A stretch of DNA of 64,000 nt, from contig NZ_JARXYJ010000001.1 of NCBI RefSeq assembly GCF_029894425.1, positions 5,332,001-5,396,000 of the forward strand. The letters are read 5' to 3'. The notes beneath the pieces are model-generated. The model was not told where the DNA came from, made no database searches, and saw nothing but the letters and a program-made list of their open reading frames with translations. Below are positions 8,374 through 17,273 of the stretch, piece after piece. The stretch comes from Streptomyces sp. SAI-127. Lineage in GTDB: Bacteria; Actinomycetota; Actinomycetes; Streptomycetales; Streptomycetaceae. Every line of letters begins with the position of its first letter. The first letter of the stretch is position 1. The position numbers and the translations under genes are program-made.

Positions 8374-9606
8374 CTAGTCCACGAGCACAGCCCGCCCCAC
8401 ACCCGGCTCCGGGACACGGCCGGCGGCCCTCCTGGTCGCCGGTCCCATCGCGTACGACGCCATCAGCGTCACCCCGCCGAGCAGCAGCCACCCCGGCGTG
8501 CCCCACTCCACGAGCAGCGTGGTCAGCACCAGTGGGCCGAGCGTCCGGGCCACCGTCACCCCGGTTCCGAAGAACCCCTGGTACTCGCCGACCCGCTCGG
8601 CCGGAGCCAGGTCGAAGGAGAGCTGCCAGGATCCCGCCGACTGCCCCATCTCGGCGACCACTTGCAGCACGGCCCCGACGACCAGGGCCCCCACGGCCAC
8701 CCACGGCGAGGCCCCCGCCGACAGCGCGAACACCGCGCAGGCCGCCAGCATGACCCACCCCGACCGCCGCACCGCGCGCGTGGCCGACGCGAGCCCGGTC
8801 ACCCCGCGGGCCATCCGCACCTGGAACACCATCACGGCCCCGGTGTTGAGCACGAACAGCGCGGAGACGAGCCAGGTCGGAGCCGCGGTCCGCTCGGCGA
8901 TCCACAGCGGAATCCCCAGGCTCAGCAAGGGCATCCGCAGCAGCAGGACGGTGTTCAGCAGGGTGATCACGGTGTACGGCCGGTTGCGCAGCACCCCTGA
9001 GCCGTGAAGTTTCTCCACCGGCACGCGAGGCGCCACCGACGGCAGCCGCAGCAACAGGCCTGCACACACCACGAAGCTCAGCGCGTCCACCGCGAACACC
9101 CCGAGGTACGCAGAACGCGTCCCGGCGTGCAACGCCAGCCCGCCGAGCCCCGCACCGACCGCGAGCCCGGCGTTGAGCGTGGCCTGGAGGTGGGCCAGCA
9201 ACCCGGTCCGCTCCCCGGCGGACACCAGCCCCGCGAGCAGTGCCTGCCGGGCCGCGGCGAGCCCCGACTGCGCGGAGGCGTAGGCGCAGGCCGCCAGGAC
9301 GAACGGCGCGAAGTCCCGCACCACCAGGAAGGACGCCACCGCCAGCCCCGTGGCCAGCGCCAGCAGTACGGCCGTGCCGCGCGCTCCACGCCGGTCCGCG
9401 AGCCGCCCGAGCGGTACCCCCACCACCGACCCGACCGCCCACCCGACGGTCAGCCCGAGCCCCACGCGCGCGGGGTCGAGCCCGACGACGTGCGTGAAGT
9501 AGAGCGCCGACGTCACGTAGTAGGCGCCGTCCCCGACGGAGTTGCTCAACTGGGCGAGCGCCAGGACGCGTTGCGGCCCCGCGGGCGGGACGAGTGAGTT
9601 CGTCAT
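8374..9606 (-). CDS. MFS transporter (probable drug efflux)
   Basis: 410 residues from the ATG at 9606, chosen because it lies 10 bases after the MocR stop and begins a typical MFS N-terminus. Twelve hydrophobic segments are expected. The loop 2-3 signature appears as GVPLGRLADRRGARG. The product should be a proton-coupled exporter of 12-span type. It is immediately downstream of a MocR-type regulator on the same strand and likely in the same transcript. The substrate is unknown. Confidence 0.87.
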   Translation of the reverse strand: MTNSLVPPAGPQRVLALAQLSNSVGDGAYYVTSALYFTHVVGLDPARVGLGLTVGWAVGSVVGVPLGRLADRRGARGTAVLLALATGLAVASFLVVRDFAPFVLAACAYASAQSGLAAARQALLAGLVSAGERTGLLAHLQATLNAGLAVGAGLGGLALHAGTRSAYLGVFAVDALSFVVCAGLLLRLPSVAPRVPVEKLHGSGVLRNRPYTVITLLNTVLLLRMPLLSLGIPLWIAERTAAPTWLVSALFVLNTGAVMVFQVRMARGVTGLASATRAVRRSGWVMLAACAVFALSAGASPWVAVGALVVGAVLQVVAEMGQSAGSWQLSFDLAPAERVGEYQGFFGTGVTVARTLGPLVLTTLLVEWGTPGWLLLGGVTLMASYAMGPATRRAAGRVPEPGVGRAVLVD

Positions 9607-9616
9607 GGCAACGACA

Positions 9617-11035
9617 CTAGAAGCGCGGTGGACCGATCGGCAGGCCCAATGAGGGCCCTGGGCGGTGGCCCAATTCCAGAACCCGGACGAGCGTCTCCAA
9701 TGCCTGCGGATAGGCGCCCTCCCGAGGCGTCCCGTACCCCACGACGAGCCCCTCGCGCGGTCCCGCCGCGTGCCAGTGCTCCCGCAGAGACCCCACCGCG
9801 AGCCCCTCGGCCGCGGCCCGCGCCAGCACCGCCGCCTCGTCCCCGACCTCGACCAGCGCGTGCAGCCCGGCCGCGATCCCCTGGACCGGCCACCGTGCCC
9901 CCAGCCGCTCCACCAGCCGGTCCCTGCGCCGCCGGTATCCGATCCGGCACGCGCGCACGTGACGGTCGTAGGCATGACTCCCGATCAGCTCGGCGAGCGC
10001 CAACTGCCCGAGGGTCTCGGTGCTGTGGTCGCTGTGCAGCTTGGCGTCGGCGACGGGCCCGACGAGTTGTGGCGGCAGCACCATCCACCCGAGCCTGAGC
10101 GCGGGCCCGAGCGTCTTGGACGCCGTCCCCAGGTAGACGACCTGACCCGGCGCCATGCCCTGCAGAGCCCCGACGGGCTGCCGGTCGTAACGGAACTCCC
10201 CGTCGTAGTCGTCCTCGACGACCAACGCCCCACGCGCGCGTGCCCAGTCGGTGAGCGCCCGCCGCCGCGAGGGGTGCAGCGTCACGCCGGTCGGGTACTG
10301 GTGGGCGGGAGTGACGACGACGGCGTCGGCCGCCTCCAAGTCCTCCGGGCAAACCCCCAGTCCGTCGACCCGCACCGGCACCACCCGTCCCCCGCCACGC
10401 CGTACGACATCCCGGTGGAACGGCAGTCCGGGGTCCTCCATGGCGAAGACCCCGCCCTCCAGAACCCGGGTGAGCAGCGCGAGCCCCTGCACGGCCCCGG
10501 AGGTGACGACGATCCGCTCGGGAGAGGCGACGACCCCGCGGGCCCGCCCGAGATACTCCGCCAGGGCGGTCCGCAGTTCCATGCGCCCCAGGGGATCGCC
10601 GTAGTCGTACGCGGAGACGGGCGCGGTGGCGACGGCCCGCCGGACGGCCTTGAGCCAGGCGGCGGCGGGAAAGGCGCCGACGTCCGGACTCCCGGGCCGC
10701 AGGTCGAACAGCGGCGCACGCGCGCGTGTACCGCCTTCCGGCGGTTCGGCCTCAGCGGCAGGCAGCGGAGCGACGACCGTCCCTGATCCCTGCCGAGCGG
10801 TCAGATACCCCTCGGCGATCAACTGGTCGTAGGCCGCCTTCACGGTCCCCCGGGAGACCCCCAGCTCCTCAGCGAGCCGCCGGGTCGCGGGCAGCCGGGC
10901 CCCAGGGGCAAGCCGCCCTTCCCGAACGGCGTCACGCAGGGCCCGTTCGAGCCCGACGCGACGCCCTTCGACAGAGCCGGCTTCTAGATGGAGGTCCACG
11001 GAACCCACCCCGGGGCGCGACCGGCCACGATCCAC
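9617..11035 (-). CDS. MocR-type transcriptional regulator (GntR HTH plus aminotransferase domain)
   Basis: 472 residues. A GntR winged helix occupies about residues 25-95 (LPATRRLAEELGVSRGTVKAAYD). It is followed by a fold-type I aminotransferase domain with the PLP-lysine region in TASKTLGPALRLG and DDYDGEFRYD. Members such as PdxR, GabR and MocR sense PLP or an amine effector; the ligand cannot be told here. The annotated GTG start is uncertain, since a second GTG about 12 codons downstream would give a start at VDLHLEAG. It probably controls the adjoining MFS gene. Confidence 0.88.
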   Translation of the reverse strand: MDRGRSRPGVGSVDLHLEAGSVEGRRVGLERALRDAVREGRLAPGARLPATRRLAEELGVSRGTVKAAYDQLIAEGYLTARQGSGTVVAPLPAAEAEPPEGGTRARAPLFDLRPGSPDVGAFPAAAWLKAVRRAVATAPVSAYDYGDPLGRMELRTALAEYLGRARGVVASPERIVVTSGAVQGLALLTRVLEGGVFAMEDPGLPFHRDVVRRGGGRVVPVRVDGLGVCPEDLEAADAVVVTPAHQYPTGVTLHPSRRRALTDWARARGALVVEDDYDGEFRYDRQPVGALQGMAPGQVVYLGTASKTLGPALRLGWMVLPPQLVGPVADAKLHSDHSTETLGQLALAELIGSHAYDRHVRACRIGYRRRRDRLVERLGARWPVQGIAAGLHALVEVGDEAAVLARAAAEGLAVGSLREHWHAAGPREGLVVGYGTPREGAYPQALETLVRVLELGHRPGPSLGLPIGPPRF

Positions 11036-11048
11036 CCGCAGCCGGGAC

Positions 11049-12542
11049 TCAACCCTTGAGCCGGGCCATCCACGCCTCGACCTCGTCGGACTGCCGGGGC
11101 AGCCCCGACGACAGATTCCGGTTCCCGTCCTCCGTCACCAGGATGTCGTCCTCGATCCGCACCCCGATGCCCCGGTACTCCTCGGGCACGGTCAGATCAT
11201 CGGCCTGGAAGTACAGACCGGGCTCGACGGTCAGCACCATGCCCGCCTCGAGCACCCCGTCGACATACGACTCCACCCGCGCGGCGGCGCAGTCGTGGAC
11301 GTCCATGCCCAGCATGTGGCCGGTCCCGTGCAGCGTCCACCGCCGCTGGAGTCCCAGCTCCAGCACCCGCTCCACAGGCCCCTCGACCAGCCCCCACTCC
11401 ACGAGCCGCGCGGCCAGCACCCGCTGGGCCGCGTCATGGAAGTCCCGGTACTTGGAGCCCGGCTGCACGGCCGCGATCCCGGCCTCCTGCGCGTCGTACA
11501 CGGCGTCGTAGATCTTCTTCTGGATCTCGCTGAAGCGGCCGTTGATCGGCAGGGTCCGCGTCACGTCGGCGGTGTAGTACGTGTGCGTCTCGACACCGGC
11601 GTCGAGCAGCAGCAGCTCACCCGACCGCACGGCACCGTCGTTGCGCACCCAGTGCAGCGTGCACGCGTGCGGTCCGGCCGCGGCGATCGTGCCGTAGCCG
11701 ACGTCGTTGCCCTCGACCCGCGCGCGGAGGAAGAACGTGCCCTCGATGTACCGCTCGGAGGTGGCCTCGGCCTTGTCGAGGACCTTCACCACGTCCTCGA
11801 AGCCGCGGACCGTGGAGTCGACCGCCTTCTGCAGCTCGCCGATCTCGAACGCGTCCTTGACGAGCCGCGCCTCGGACAGGAAGACCCGCAGCTCCTCGTC
11901 CCGCTCGGCGGTGACCTTGTCGGTCAGCGCGGCCTCGATGCCGGCGTCGTACCCGCGTACGACCCGCACCGGGCCGGTCGCCTCGCGCAGTGCGTCCGCG
12001 AGCTCGCGCACATCGGAGACGGGGATGCCGTACAGCTTCTCGGACTCGGTGAGGGAGTGCCGCCGCCCGACCCACAGCTCGCCCTGCCCGGAGAGCCAGA
12101 ACTCCCCGTTCTCGCGGTCGGAGCGCGGCAGGAGGTACAGCGTGGCGGTGTGACCACCGGAGGCGGCCGGCTCCAGGACGAGCACGCCGTCCTCGGTCTG
12201 GTTGCCGGTGAGGTAGGCGTACTCGACGGATGCCCGGAACGGATACTCCGTGTCGTTCGAACGCGTCTTCAGGTTGCCGGAGGGGATCACCAGCCGCTCA
12301 CCGGGGAACCGCGCGGAGAGCGCCGCACGGCGGGCCGCGGTCTCGGCGGCCTGCGCGATCGGCTCCAGGTCGTGCAGCTCCGTGTCGGCCCAGCCGGACT
12401 TCATGCTCTCGGCCAGCTCGTCGGAGACGCCCGGGTACAGGCCGTTCTTCCGCTTCTTGATCGGCTCTTCGGACTCAGTCTCCGGGCCCGCTGCGTCAGC
12501 AGCTGTTGATGCAGCCGGGGTGAGTTCTTCGGCCACGGTCAT
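11049..12542 (-). CDS. pepP: Aminopeptidase P family Xaa-Pro aminopeptidase (M24B)
   Basis: 497 residues. The dinuclear-metal ligands of the pita-bread fold are all visible: Asp in LLDAGVETH, Asp in TADVTRT, His in HGTGHMLGMDVHD, Glu in TVEPGLYF and Glu in GVRIEDDILVT. The N-terminal aminopeptidase P domain (about residues 55-200) is present, so it is a full-length cytosolic enzyme releasing N-terminal residues next to proline. It has a Glu/Lys-rich leader of about 35 residues. It stands alone between the MocR gene and a SpoIIE phosphatase, all on the minus strand. Confidence 0.94.
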   Translation of the reverse strand: MTVAEELTPAASTAADAAGPETESEEPIKKRKNGLYPGVSDELAESMKSGWADTELHDLEPIAQAAETAARRAALSARFPGERLVIPSGNLKTRSNDTEYPFRASVEYAYLTGNQTEDGVLVLEPAASGGHTATLYLLPRSDRENGEFWLSGQGELWVGRRHSLTESEKLYGIPVSDVRELADALREATGPVRVVRGYDAGIEAALTDKVTAERDEELRVFLSEARLVKDAFEIGELQKAVDSTVRGFEDVVKVLDKAEATSERYIEGTFFLRARVEGNDVGYGTIAAAGPHACTLHWVRNDGAVRSGELLLLDAGVETHTYYTADVTRTLPINGRFSEIQKKIYDAVYDAQEAGIAAVQPGSKYRDFHDAAQRVLAARLVEWGLVEGPVERVLELGLQRRWTLHGTGHMLGMDVHDCAAARVESYVDGVLEAGMVLTVEPGLYFQADDLTVPEEYRGIGVRIEDDILVTEDGNRNLSSGLPRQSDEVEAWMARLKG

Positions 12543-12624
12543 CCTCCTAGATACGGCACTGGACCCCCTCCATCGTACGGTCGTACGGAAGGGGGCCCAG
12601 GGCCGGAAGACCTGTTACCACCTG

Positions 12625-14136
12625 CTACTCGAAGTGAGCGGCGAGTAGTACGACGTCCTCCTGCGAGTCCGCATCGTCCAGCCCGTCCGGCAGCACGGTC
12701 CGCAGCACGTGGTCGGCGACCGCGCCGGGGTCGCCGCGCAGCGCCTTCGGCACCCCGGCCGCCGCCGCGTGCAGGCGCGCGAAGGCACGGTCGGTGGCGT
12801 CTCCGGTGCGGTGCAGCAGCCCGTCGGTGTACAGCAGAACCGTCTCTCCAGGTTCGGCGCTCAGCTCCACGCTCGGCGCCTCCCAGCAGGCGAGCATGCC
12901 GAGCGGCGCGGACACGGTGGTCTCCACGAAGTCGGTGCGCCGCTCGCCGATCAGCAGCGGCGGGCAGTGTCCGGCACCGGCCAGCGTGATCTTGCGCAGC
13001 GCGGGCTCGCAGTAGGCGAACAGGGCGGTGGCGGAGCGGGCCGGCTCGGTCAGCCTGAGCAGCAGCTCCAGGTCGGACAGGACCGCGACCGGGTCCTCGC
13101 CCTCCATGACGGCGTACGCCCGCAGGGAGGCTCTGAGGCGTCCCATCGCGGCGATGGCGCTCGCGCCGCTGCCGGTCACCGAACCGACGGCGAGGCCCAG
13201 CGCCGCGTCCGGCAGCGGCAGCGCGTCGTACCAGTCGCCGCCGCCGCGCGGACCGGTGCGGTGCCGGGCGGCGAGCCGCACACCGGCGACGCGGGGGAGC
13301 CGGGACGGCAGCAGCTCCTCCGCCATCGTCGCCATGCACGCGCGCGTGCGCTCGACTTCGAGGAGCCGGGCCAGGTGCTCGGTGGCATGGCGGGTGTACA
13401 GACCGACGAGGTGGCGCCGGCGCTCGGACGGTTCGGCGGGCTCGTCGTAGAGCCACACGGCGGCACCGAGGCGGCCGGCGCCGGCGGTGGACAGGGGAAG
13501 CGCGTAACTGGCCGCGTAACCGAGGCGGGCGGCCACCTCGCGGTGGCGCGGGTCGAGGCCGTCCTCGGCGAGCAGGTCGGGCTGGGCGATCTCACCGTCG
13601 CCGCCCGGCAGTCCGTCGAGGATCTTCCCGTACGACATGGAGCTGCGCGGGACGGTCTCGATGTGCCCGAGGTCGGCGCGGGCGAGGCCGAGGCCGATGG
13701 TGGTGTCCGGGCCGAGGCCGTCCTCCGGTTCGAGGACGACCAGTCCGCGCCGGGCTCCCACGAGGGCGGCTCCGGCGCGCAGGAGTTCCTGGAGGGCGTC
13801 GGACAGGGCGTCCGTGCGGACGAGGCGTTCGGTGAGTTCGTGGAGGGTCGTGAGGTCGGAGACCCAGCCGGCGAGCCGGTCCTGGAGCAGGGCGCCGGGT
13901 GCGTTCGGCGGGGAGACCGAAGAGGTGGCCGGGGCGGCTGGCGCGGGCGCGACAGTGTGTGCGGGTGCGGGAACCGTTGAATCGATTCCAGCCACTTTCG
14001 GAGGGTGAGGGGCGTTCATGGCGTCCGGCTTTCCGACCGGTGCGTATTGCTCAAAAGCATCGCAAACCCCCATGTCATTCTGCGCCGCTAGCAGTGTCTC
14101 CACATCTACACGCACTCGTAAGGGGATGTCCAGCAT
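12625..14136 (-). CDS. GAF-SpoIIE (PP2C-type) serine phosphatase with TTA codon
   Basis: 503 residues if the ATG at 14136 is used; it has a GCAGGA ribosome-like site. Later starts such as 14018 would also leave both domains intact. A Pro/Ala-rich leader precedes a GAF domain (about residues 95-250) and a SpoIIE phosphatase domain (about 265-503). Metal-site motifs are GGGDWYDALPLPD, LLYTDGLLHR and EDVVLLAAHF. Such enzymes dephosphorylate anti-anti-sigma factors. Codon 6 (14121-14119) is TTA, which in Streptomyces makes translation depend on the bldA tRNA, so expression may be tied to development. Two anti-sigma-type ATPases are encoded within 7 kb either side. Confidence 0.88.
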   Translation of the reverse strand: MLDIPLRVRVDVETLLAAQNDMGVCDAFEQYAPVGKPDAMNAPHPPKVAGIDSTVPAPAHTVAPAPAAPATSSVSPPNAPGALLQDRLAGWVSDLTTLHELTERLVRTDALSDALQELLRAGAALVGARRGLVVLEPEDGLGPDTTIGLGLARADLGHIETVPRSSMSYGKILDGLPGGDGEIAQPDLLAEDGLDPRHREVAARLGYAASYALPLSTAGAGRLGAAVWLYDEPAEPSERRRHLVGLYTRHATEHLARLLEVERTRACMATMAEELLPSRLPRVAGVRLAARHRTGPRGGGDWYDALPLPDAALGLAVGSVTGSGASAIAAMGRLRASLRAYAVMEGEDPVAVLSDLELLLRLTEPARSATALFAYCEPALRKITLAGAGHCPPLLIGERRTDFVETTVSAPLGMLACWEAPSVELSAEPGETVLLYTDGLLHRTGDATDRAFARLHAAAAGVPKALRGDPGAVADHVLRTVLPDGLDDADSQEDVVLLAAHFE

Positions 14137-14587
14137 TGTCCTGCCGGGATTCCTGGTGTCCGTGAGTGACTGGTGGGGAGTGGGTCGAAGGGTAAAGTTG
14201 GCTAAAAACTGCCTCGGGTTACGGTGTATTGAGGTCGACTGGCCTTGCTCCACAGAGCGTCACAGCGGTCGTGATGGGTACGTACTCGGTAAGGGCCAGG
14301 GGTGGTGGACAGCCACCCGGAACCTGGTGACCGACCCGGGCGTCTTAGCCACCGACGACCGAGCCCCATCCTCCCGTGGCGGAGGCGGAGAGAAATACGC
14401 GGGACGGCAAACGCCAGACTTCGCCACCCCCCGCCACGCCCAGGCTTTTGATAGACGCAGTATGGGGTTCCCCTTGTCTCGGGCAAGGGTGTGATGCGCC
14501 AACAGGTACGCACAGTGAAGTGATCGACACATGGTGTGATGTGGTCCACGGTGTTGCCAGCGGTGCAACGGAAAGGAACGAGCGCTC
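14137..14587. other. 451-bp divergent intergenic region, no gene recognised
   Basis: This separates the SpoIIE phosphatase gene (minus) from the Prim-Pol-like gene (plus) and must hold both promoters. It is less GC-rich than its neighbours. AAAGGAACGAGCGCTC just before 14588 supplies the ribosome site of the plus-strand gene. No riboswitch consensus or clear operator could be assigned, and open frames here lack coding character. Confidence 0.5.
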
Positions 14588-15253
14588 ATGCGCGAGATCC
14601 TCGGAAGGCGACGCAGGCTCCTGTCCCAGCGCAGCGACGGAAGGCCTGAATTGCTCGGCGCGGCCCTGACCTTCGCGAAGGAATGGCAGTGGCCCGTACT
14701 CCCGGGCGTGGCACCGGACCCGGAGGGCCGGGCCCGCTGCGGATGCCCCGACCCGGAGTGCACGGTCCCCGGCGCCCACCCCTTCGACCCGGGCCTGCTC
14801 GCGGCCACCACCGATGACCGCATGGTGCGCTGGTGGTGGACCAACCGCCCGGCCGCGCCGATCATCCTGGCCACCGGCGGCAAGGCCCCGTGCGCGGTCA
14901 GCCTGCCGGCCCTCCCGGCCGCCCGCGCCCTGGCCGCGCTCGACGCCCAGGGCATGCGCCTCGGCCCGGTGATCGCCTCGCCGACCCGCTGGGCGATCCT
15001 CGTCAAGCCGTACTCCATGGAGCAGCTGGGCGAACTGCTGTACGCCCAGGACCATGTCCCCGGCTCCCTCCGCTTCCACGGCGAGGGCGGCTACCTCGCC
15101 CTGCCCCCGTCCGAGACCGGCCACGGCGACATCACCTGGGAGCGGGCTCCGCTTCCCGGCTCGGCCTCTCCGTGGGTACCCGACGTCGAGGCCGTGGTGG
15201 ACGCCGTGGTCGAGGCCCTCACCCGTACGGGTGTGAGCGCACCCGAGTTGTAG
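14588..15253 (+). CDS. Prim-Pol N-terminal-domain-like protein, chromosomal
   Basis: 221 residues with AAAGGAACG upstream as ribosome site. The sequence resembles the N-terminal bifunctional primase/polymerase domain common in actinomycete chromosomes: ALTFAKEWQWPVLPG, a Cys-rich CGCPDPEC stretch (about residues 49-56) and WWWTNRPAAPIILATG. The acidic DxD of active Prim-Pols is not evident, since the expected position reads ILATGGK, so catalytic activity is doubtful. It probably binds nucleic acid or nucleotide. Contrast with the canonical DLD-containing copy at 23373-24245. Confidence 0.78.
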   Translation: MREILGRRRRLLSQRSDGRPELLGAALTFAKEWQWPVLPGVAPDPEGRARCGCPDPECTVPGAHPFDPGLLAATTDDRMVRWWWTNRPAAPIILATGGKAPCAVSLPALPAARALAALDAQGMRLGPVIASPTRWAILVKPYSMEQLGELLYAQDHVPGSLRFHGEGGYLALPPSETGHGDITWERAPLPGSASPWVPDVEAVVDAVVEALTRTGVSAPEL

Positions 15254-15309
15254 GGGTGTCGGGCGCGGGCGGAACCGGGTGCCCGCGCCGGGTCGTTATC
15301 GTCCGCCTC

Positions 15310-15939
15310 ATGAACTTTCGTCTGCTTGCCCTGTCGGGCGTCGTGGTGTGCGCGGTCGCGCTGCCGCTGGCCGTGGCCTCCGCGGGACAGGTGGGCGACG
15401 GAGGCCGGAAGGTTGTACGCGATCTAGTGCGCCCGTCCACAGTGCCTTCCGCCGTACGTACGTCCGCGGAGCCTTCCGCTGTACGGCGTTCAGCTGCACG
15501 GCCTTCCGCTGTACGGCCTTCCGCCGCCGATGACTACAAGGCGCCGCTCGCCGACGCCGGCCGCTCACCGCTGCTGCTCGGCCTGGGGCTGGCCACCGCC
15601 GCGCGCTGCGGCCCCGAACTGATCTCCCGCGACGGCATCGAGGCGCAGACCTGTGTGCTCACGCAGGGCGAGGAGATCTGGGCGCGCACCTACTACCGCA
15701 ATGCGACCGGCGCGGTGCTGGACGCCGTGCTCAGCTTCATGGGACCCGGCGGGCGCACCGTGCAGATGTACTGCCCGGTCGGCGCCGGGGACGAGCCGGA
15801 CAGCTGTGAGACACCCCGGGAGCGCGTCCAGGGGACGCCGGCCGACTACACGGCCGTCGCGGAGTTCGCCGCCCGGCGGGGCAGCGGACCACTGCTGCTG
15901 CGGGCCGGGAGCAACTCCGGTGAAACTACGGGCAGTTGA
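15310..15939 (+). CDS. Secreted protein of unknown function with degenerate Ser/Ala/Arg repeat
   Basis: 209 residues with a signal peptide (hydrophobic residues 5-25, cleavage near ASA). Residues about 40-75 hold imperfect PSAVR/RSAARPS repeats, encoded by a repeated CCTTCCGCTGTACGG-type unit. The mature domain contains four cysteines (CGPE, CVLT, YCPV, SCET) that could form two disulphides, and WARTYYRNATGAVL. No known family recognised; many streptomycetes have a similar small exported protein beside the Prim-Pol gene. A strong hairpin follows at 15981-16018. Confidence 0.72.
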   Translation: MNFRLLALSGVVVCAVALPLAVASAGQVGDGGRKVVRDLVRPSTVPSAVRTSAEPSAVRRSAARPSAVRPSAADDYKAPLADAGRSPLLLGLGLATAARCGPELISRDGIEAQTCVLTQGEEIWARTYYRNATGAVLDAVLSFMGPGGRTVQMYCPVGAGDEPDSCETPRERVQGTPADYTAVAEFAARRGSGPLLLRAGSNSGETTGS

Positions 15940-15980
15940 CGCGCGGCGGCGTTCCGTAAAGCTGCCCGGACACGGAAAGA

Positions 15981-16018
15981 CCCGGTTGCTGGCGACGGGG
16001 GATGCACCAGCAACCGGG
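15981..16018 (+). terminator. Hairpin terminator between convergent genes
   Basis: A perfect 12-bp inverted repeat (CCCGGTTGCTGG at 15981-15992 and its complement at 16007-16018) with a 14-base loop. It lies 41 bases after the secreted-protein stop and 166 bases before the end of the convergent SEC-C gene. It can act on either transcript. Confidence 0.75.
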
Positions 16019-16183
16019 CTATTGGAACCGTAACAAGAGATCGCCCGTTCGCAAATTCGACCGTGACGCTTCCTGGCTTATTCGGACACCGATTCACCTT
16101 CTCCTGGGGGGAGTTGTGAGCAGAGCCGGTCGTCCTGTGAAGATGCGGTGCGACTGACCGACGGGTCAGCCGCACCGGCTCCG

Positions 16184-17149
16184 TCAACTCAGCGTGACCT
16201 GCCGGTTGGTGAGGCCGCCACGGGCGCGGCGCTCGTCGGCGGTCAGCGGTGCGTCCGTGGCCAGAGCACCTGCGAGCCGCTCGGCGAACTCGGCGGCCGG
16301 CTTCTCGACATCGTCCGCGGTGACCCCGCTCGGCAGGTCCCAGACCGGCACGGTGAGGCCGTGGGCGCGGAAGGAACCGACGAGCCGGGTGCCCTCGCCG
16401 AGGCTCGACCTACCGGCCGCGTGCAGTCGCGCGAGCGCGTCCAGAAGTTGCTCCTCGGGGTGCGGCATGACCCAGCGCAGGTGGTTCTTGTCCGGCGTTT
16501 CGCACCAGTAGGCGGCGTCGACACCGGACAGCCGGACGGTCGGGATGGCCGCGGCGTTGGCCCGCTCCAGCGAGGCGGTCACCTCGGGGGTGGCGTTCTC
16601 CGCGTCCGGCACCCAGAACTCGAAGCCCTCGTGCACAACTGGCTCGAACGCGCCTTCGGGATCGAGCAGATCCTGCAGCCGCGGGCCGTCGGCGGGAGCG
16701 CGCCGGCCTTCCACCGGGGTGCCCGGAGCGGCGGTGAGCGCGCGCTGGAGGGTGTCGGCGAGGTCGCGGCTGATGTCGCCCGACGCGGTGTCGTTCTGCA
16801 GGCCGAGCAGCACCGAGCCGTCGTCGCGGCGCAGGGCGGGCCAGGCCATCGGCAGGACCGTGGCCAGCGTGACCGACGGGACGCCTTCGGGGAGGCCGCT
16901 CTTGAGGGTCAGCTCGACCGTGGCGGCGGGGACCAGCTCGCGCAGGGCCACCCAGTCGCCCTCGCCCGCGAGGTCCTCGAACGGGCGGTGCACCAGCTCG
17001 GTCGCGGCCTGTGCGGCGGCCCGGCCGTGGCAGGCCTTGTAGCGGCGGCCACTTCCGCACGGGCAGGGTTCGCGGGCGCCGACGACCGGGACCTCCCCAT
17101 CCGTGAGCTGCGGGCGCTTGGCCTTCGTCTGGGGTCGCTTCTTGGCCAT
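16184..17149 (-). CDS. DUF5926-type protein with N-terminal SEC-C zinc motif
   Basis: 321 residues from the ATG at 17149. The MAKKRPQTKAKR start is typical, and a longer frame upstream is Ser/Arg-rich and non-coding in character. Residues about 29-42 (PCPCGSGRRYKACHG) are a SEC-C zinc-binding motif, otherwise found at the C-terminus of SecA and in chaperone-linked proteins. The remaining 270 residues are an actinomycete-specific conserved region of unknown function. The motif suggests interaction with SecB/SecA-like or ribosomal partners, but this is inference. Confidence 0.85.
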   Translation of the reverse strand: MAKKRPQTKAKRPQLTDGEVPVVGAREPCPCGSGRRYKACHGRAAAQAATELVHRPFEDLAGEGDWVALRELVPAATVELTLKSGLPEGVPSVTLATVLPMAWPALRRDDGSVLLGLQNDTASGDISRDLADTLQRALTAAPGTPVEGRRAPADGPRLQDLLDPEGAFEPVVHEGFEFWVPDAENATPEVTASLERANAAAIPTVRLSGVDAAYWCETPDKNHLRWVMPHPEEQLLDALARLHAAGRSSLGEGTRLVGSFRAHGLTVPVWDLPSGVTADDVEKPAAEFAERLAGALATDAPLTADERRARGGLTNRQVTLS

Positions 17150-17273
17150 CGTGGCTGTCTCCCGGTTACGGCTCGTCTCGTACGGGCGCGAGCCTAGCCG
17201 CTTGCGACTTGGCCGACGGGAGCCTGTGGACAACCACGGAGTGTCCTTCACGGACGCTCGGTCCCGGGTCGCC

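Noticed and set aside
14200..14587. Possible riboswitch upstream of the Prim-Pol-like gene
   Set aside because: Looked for c-di-AMP and cobalamin-type consensus elements on both strands; none could be aligned.
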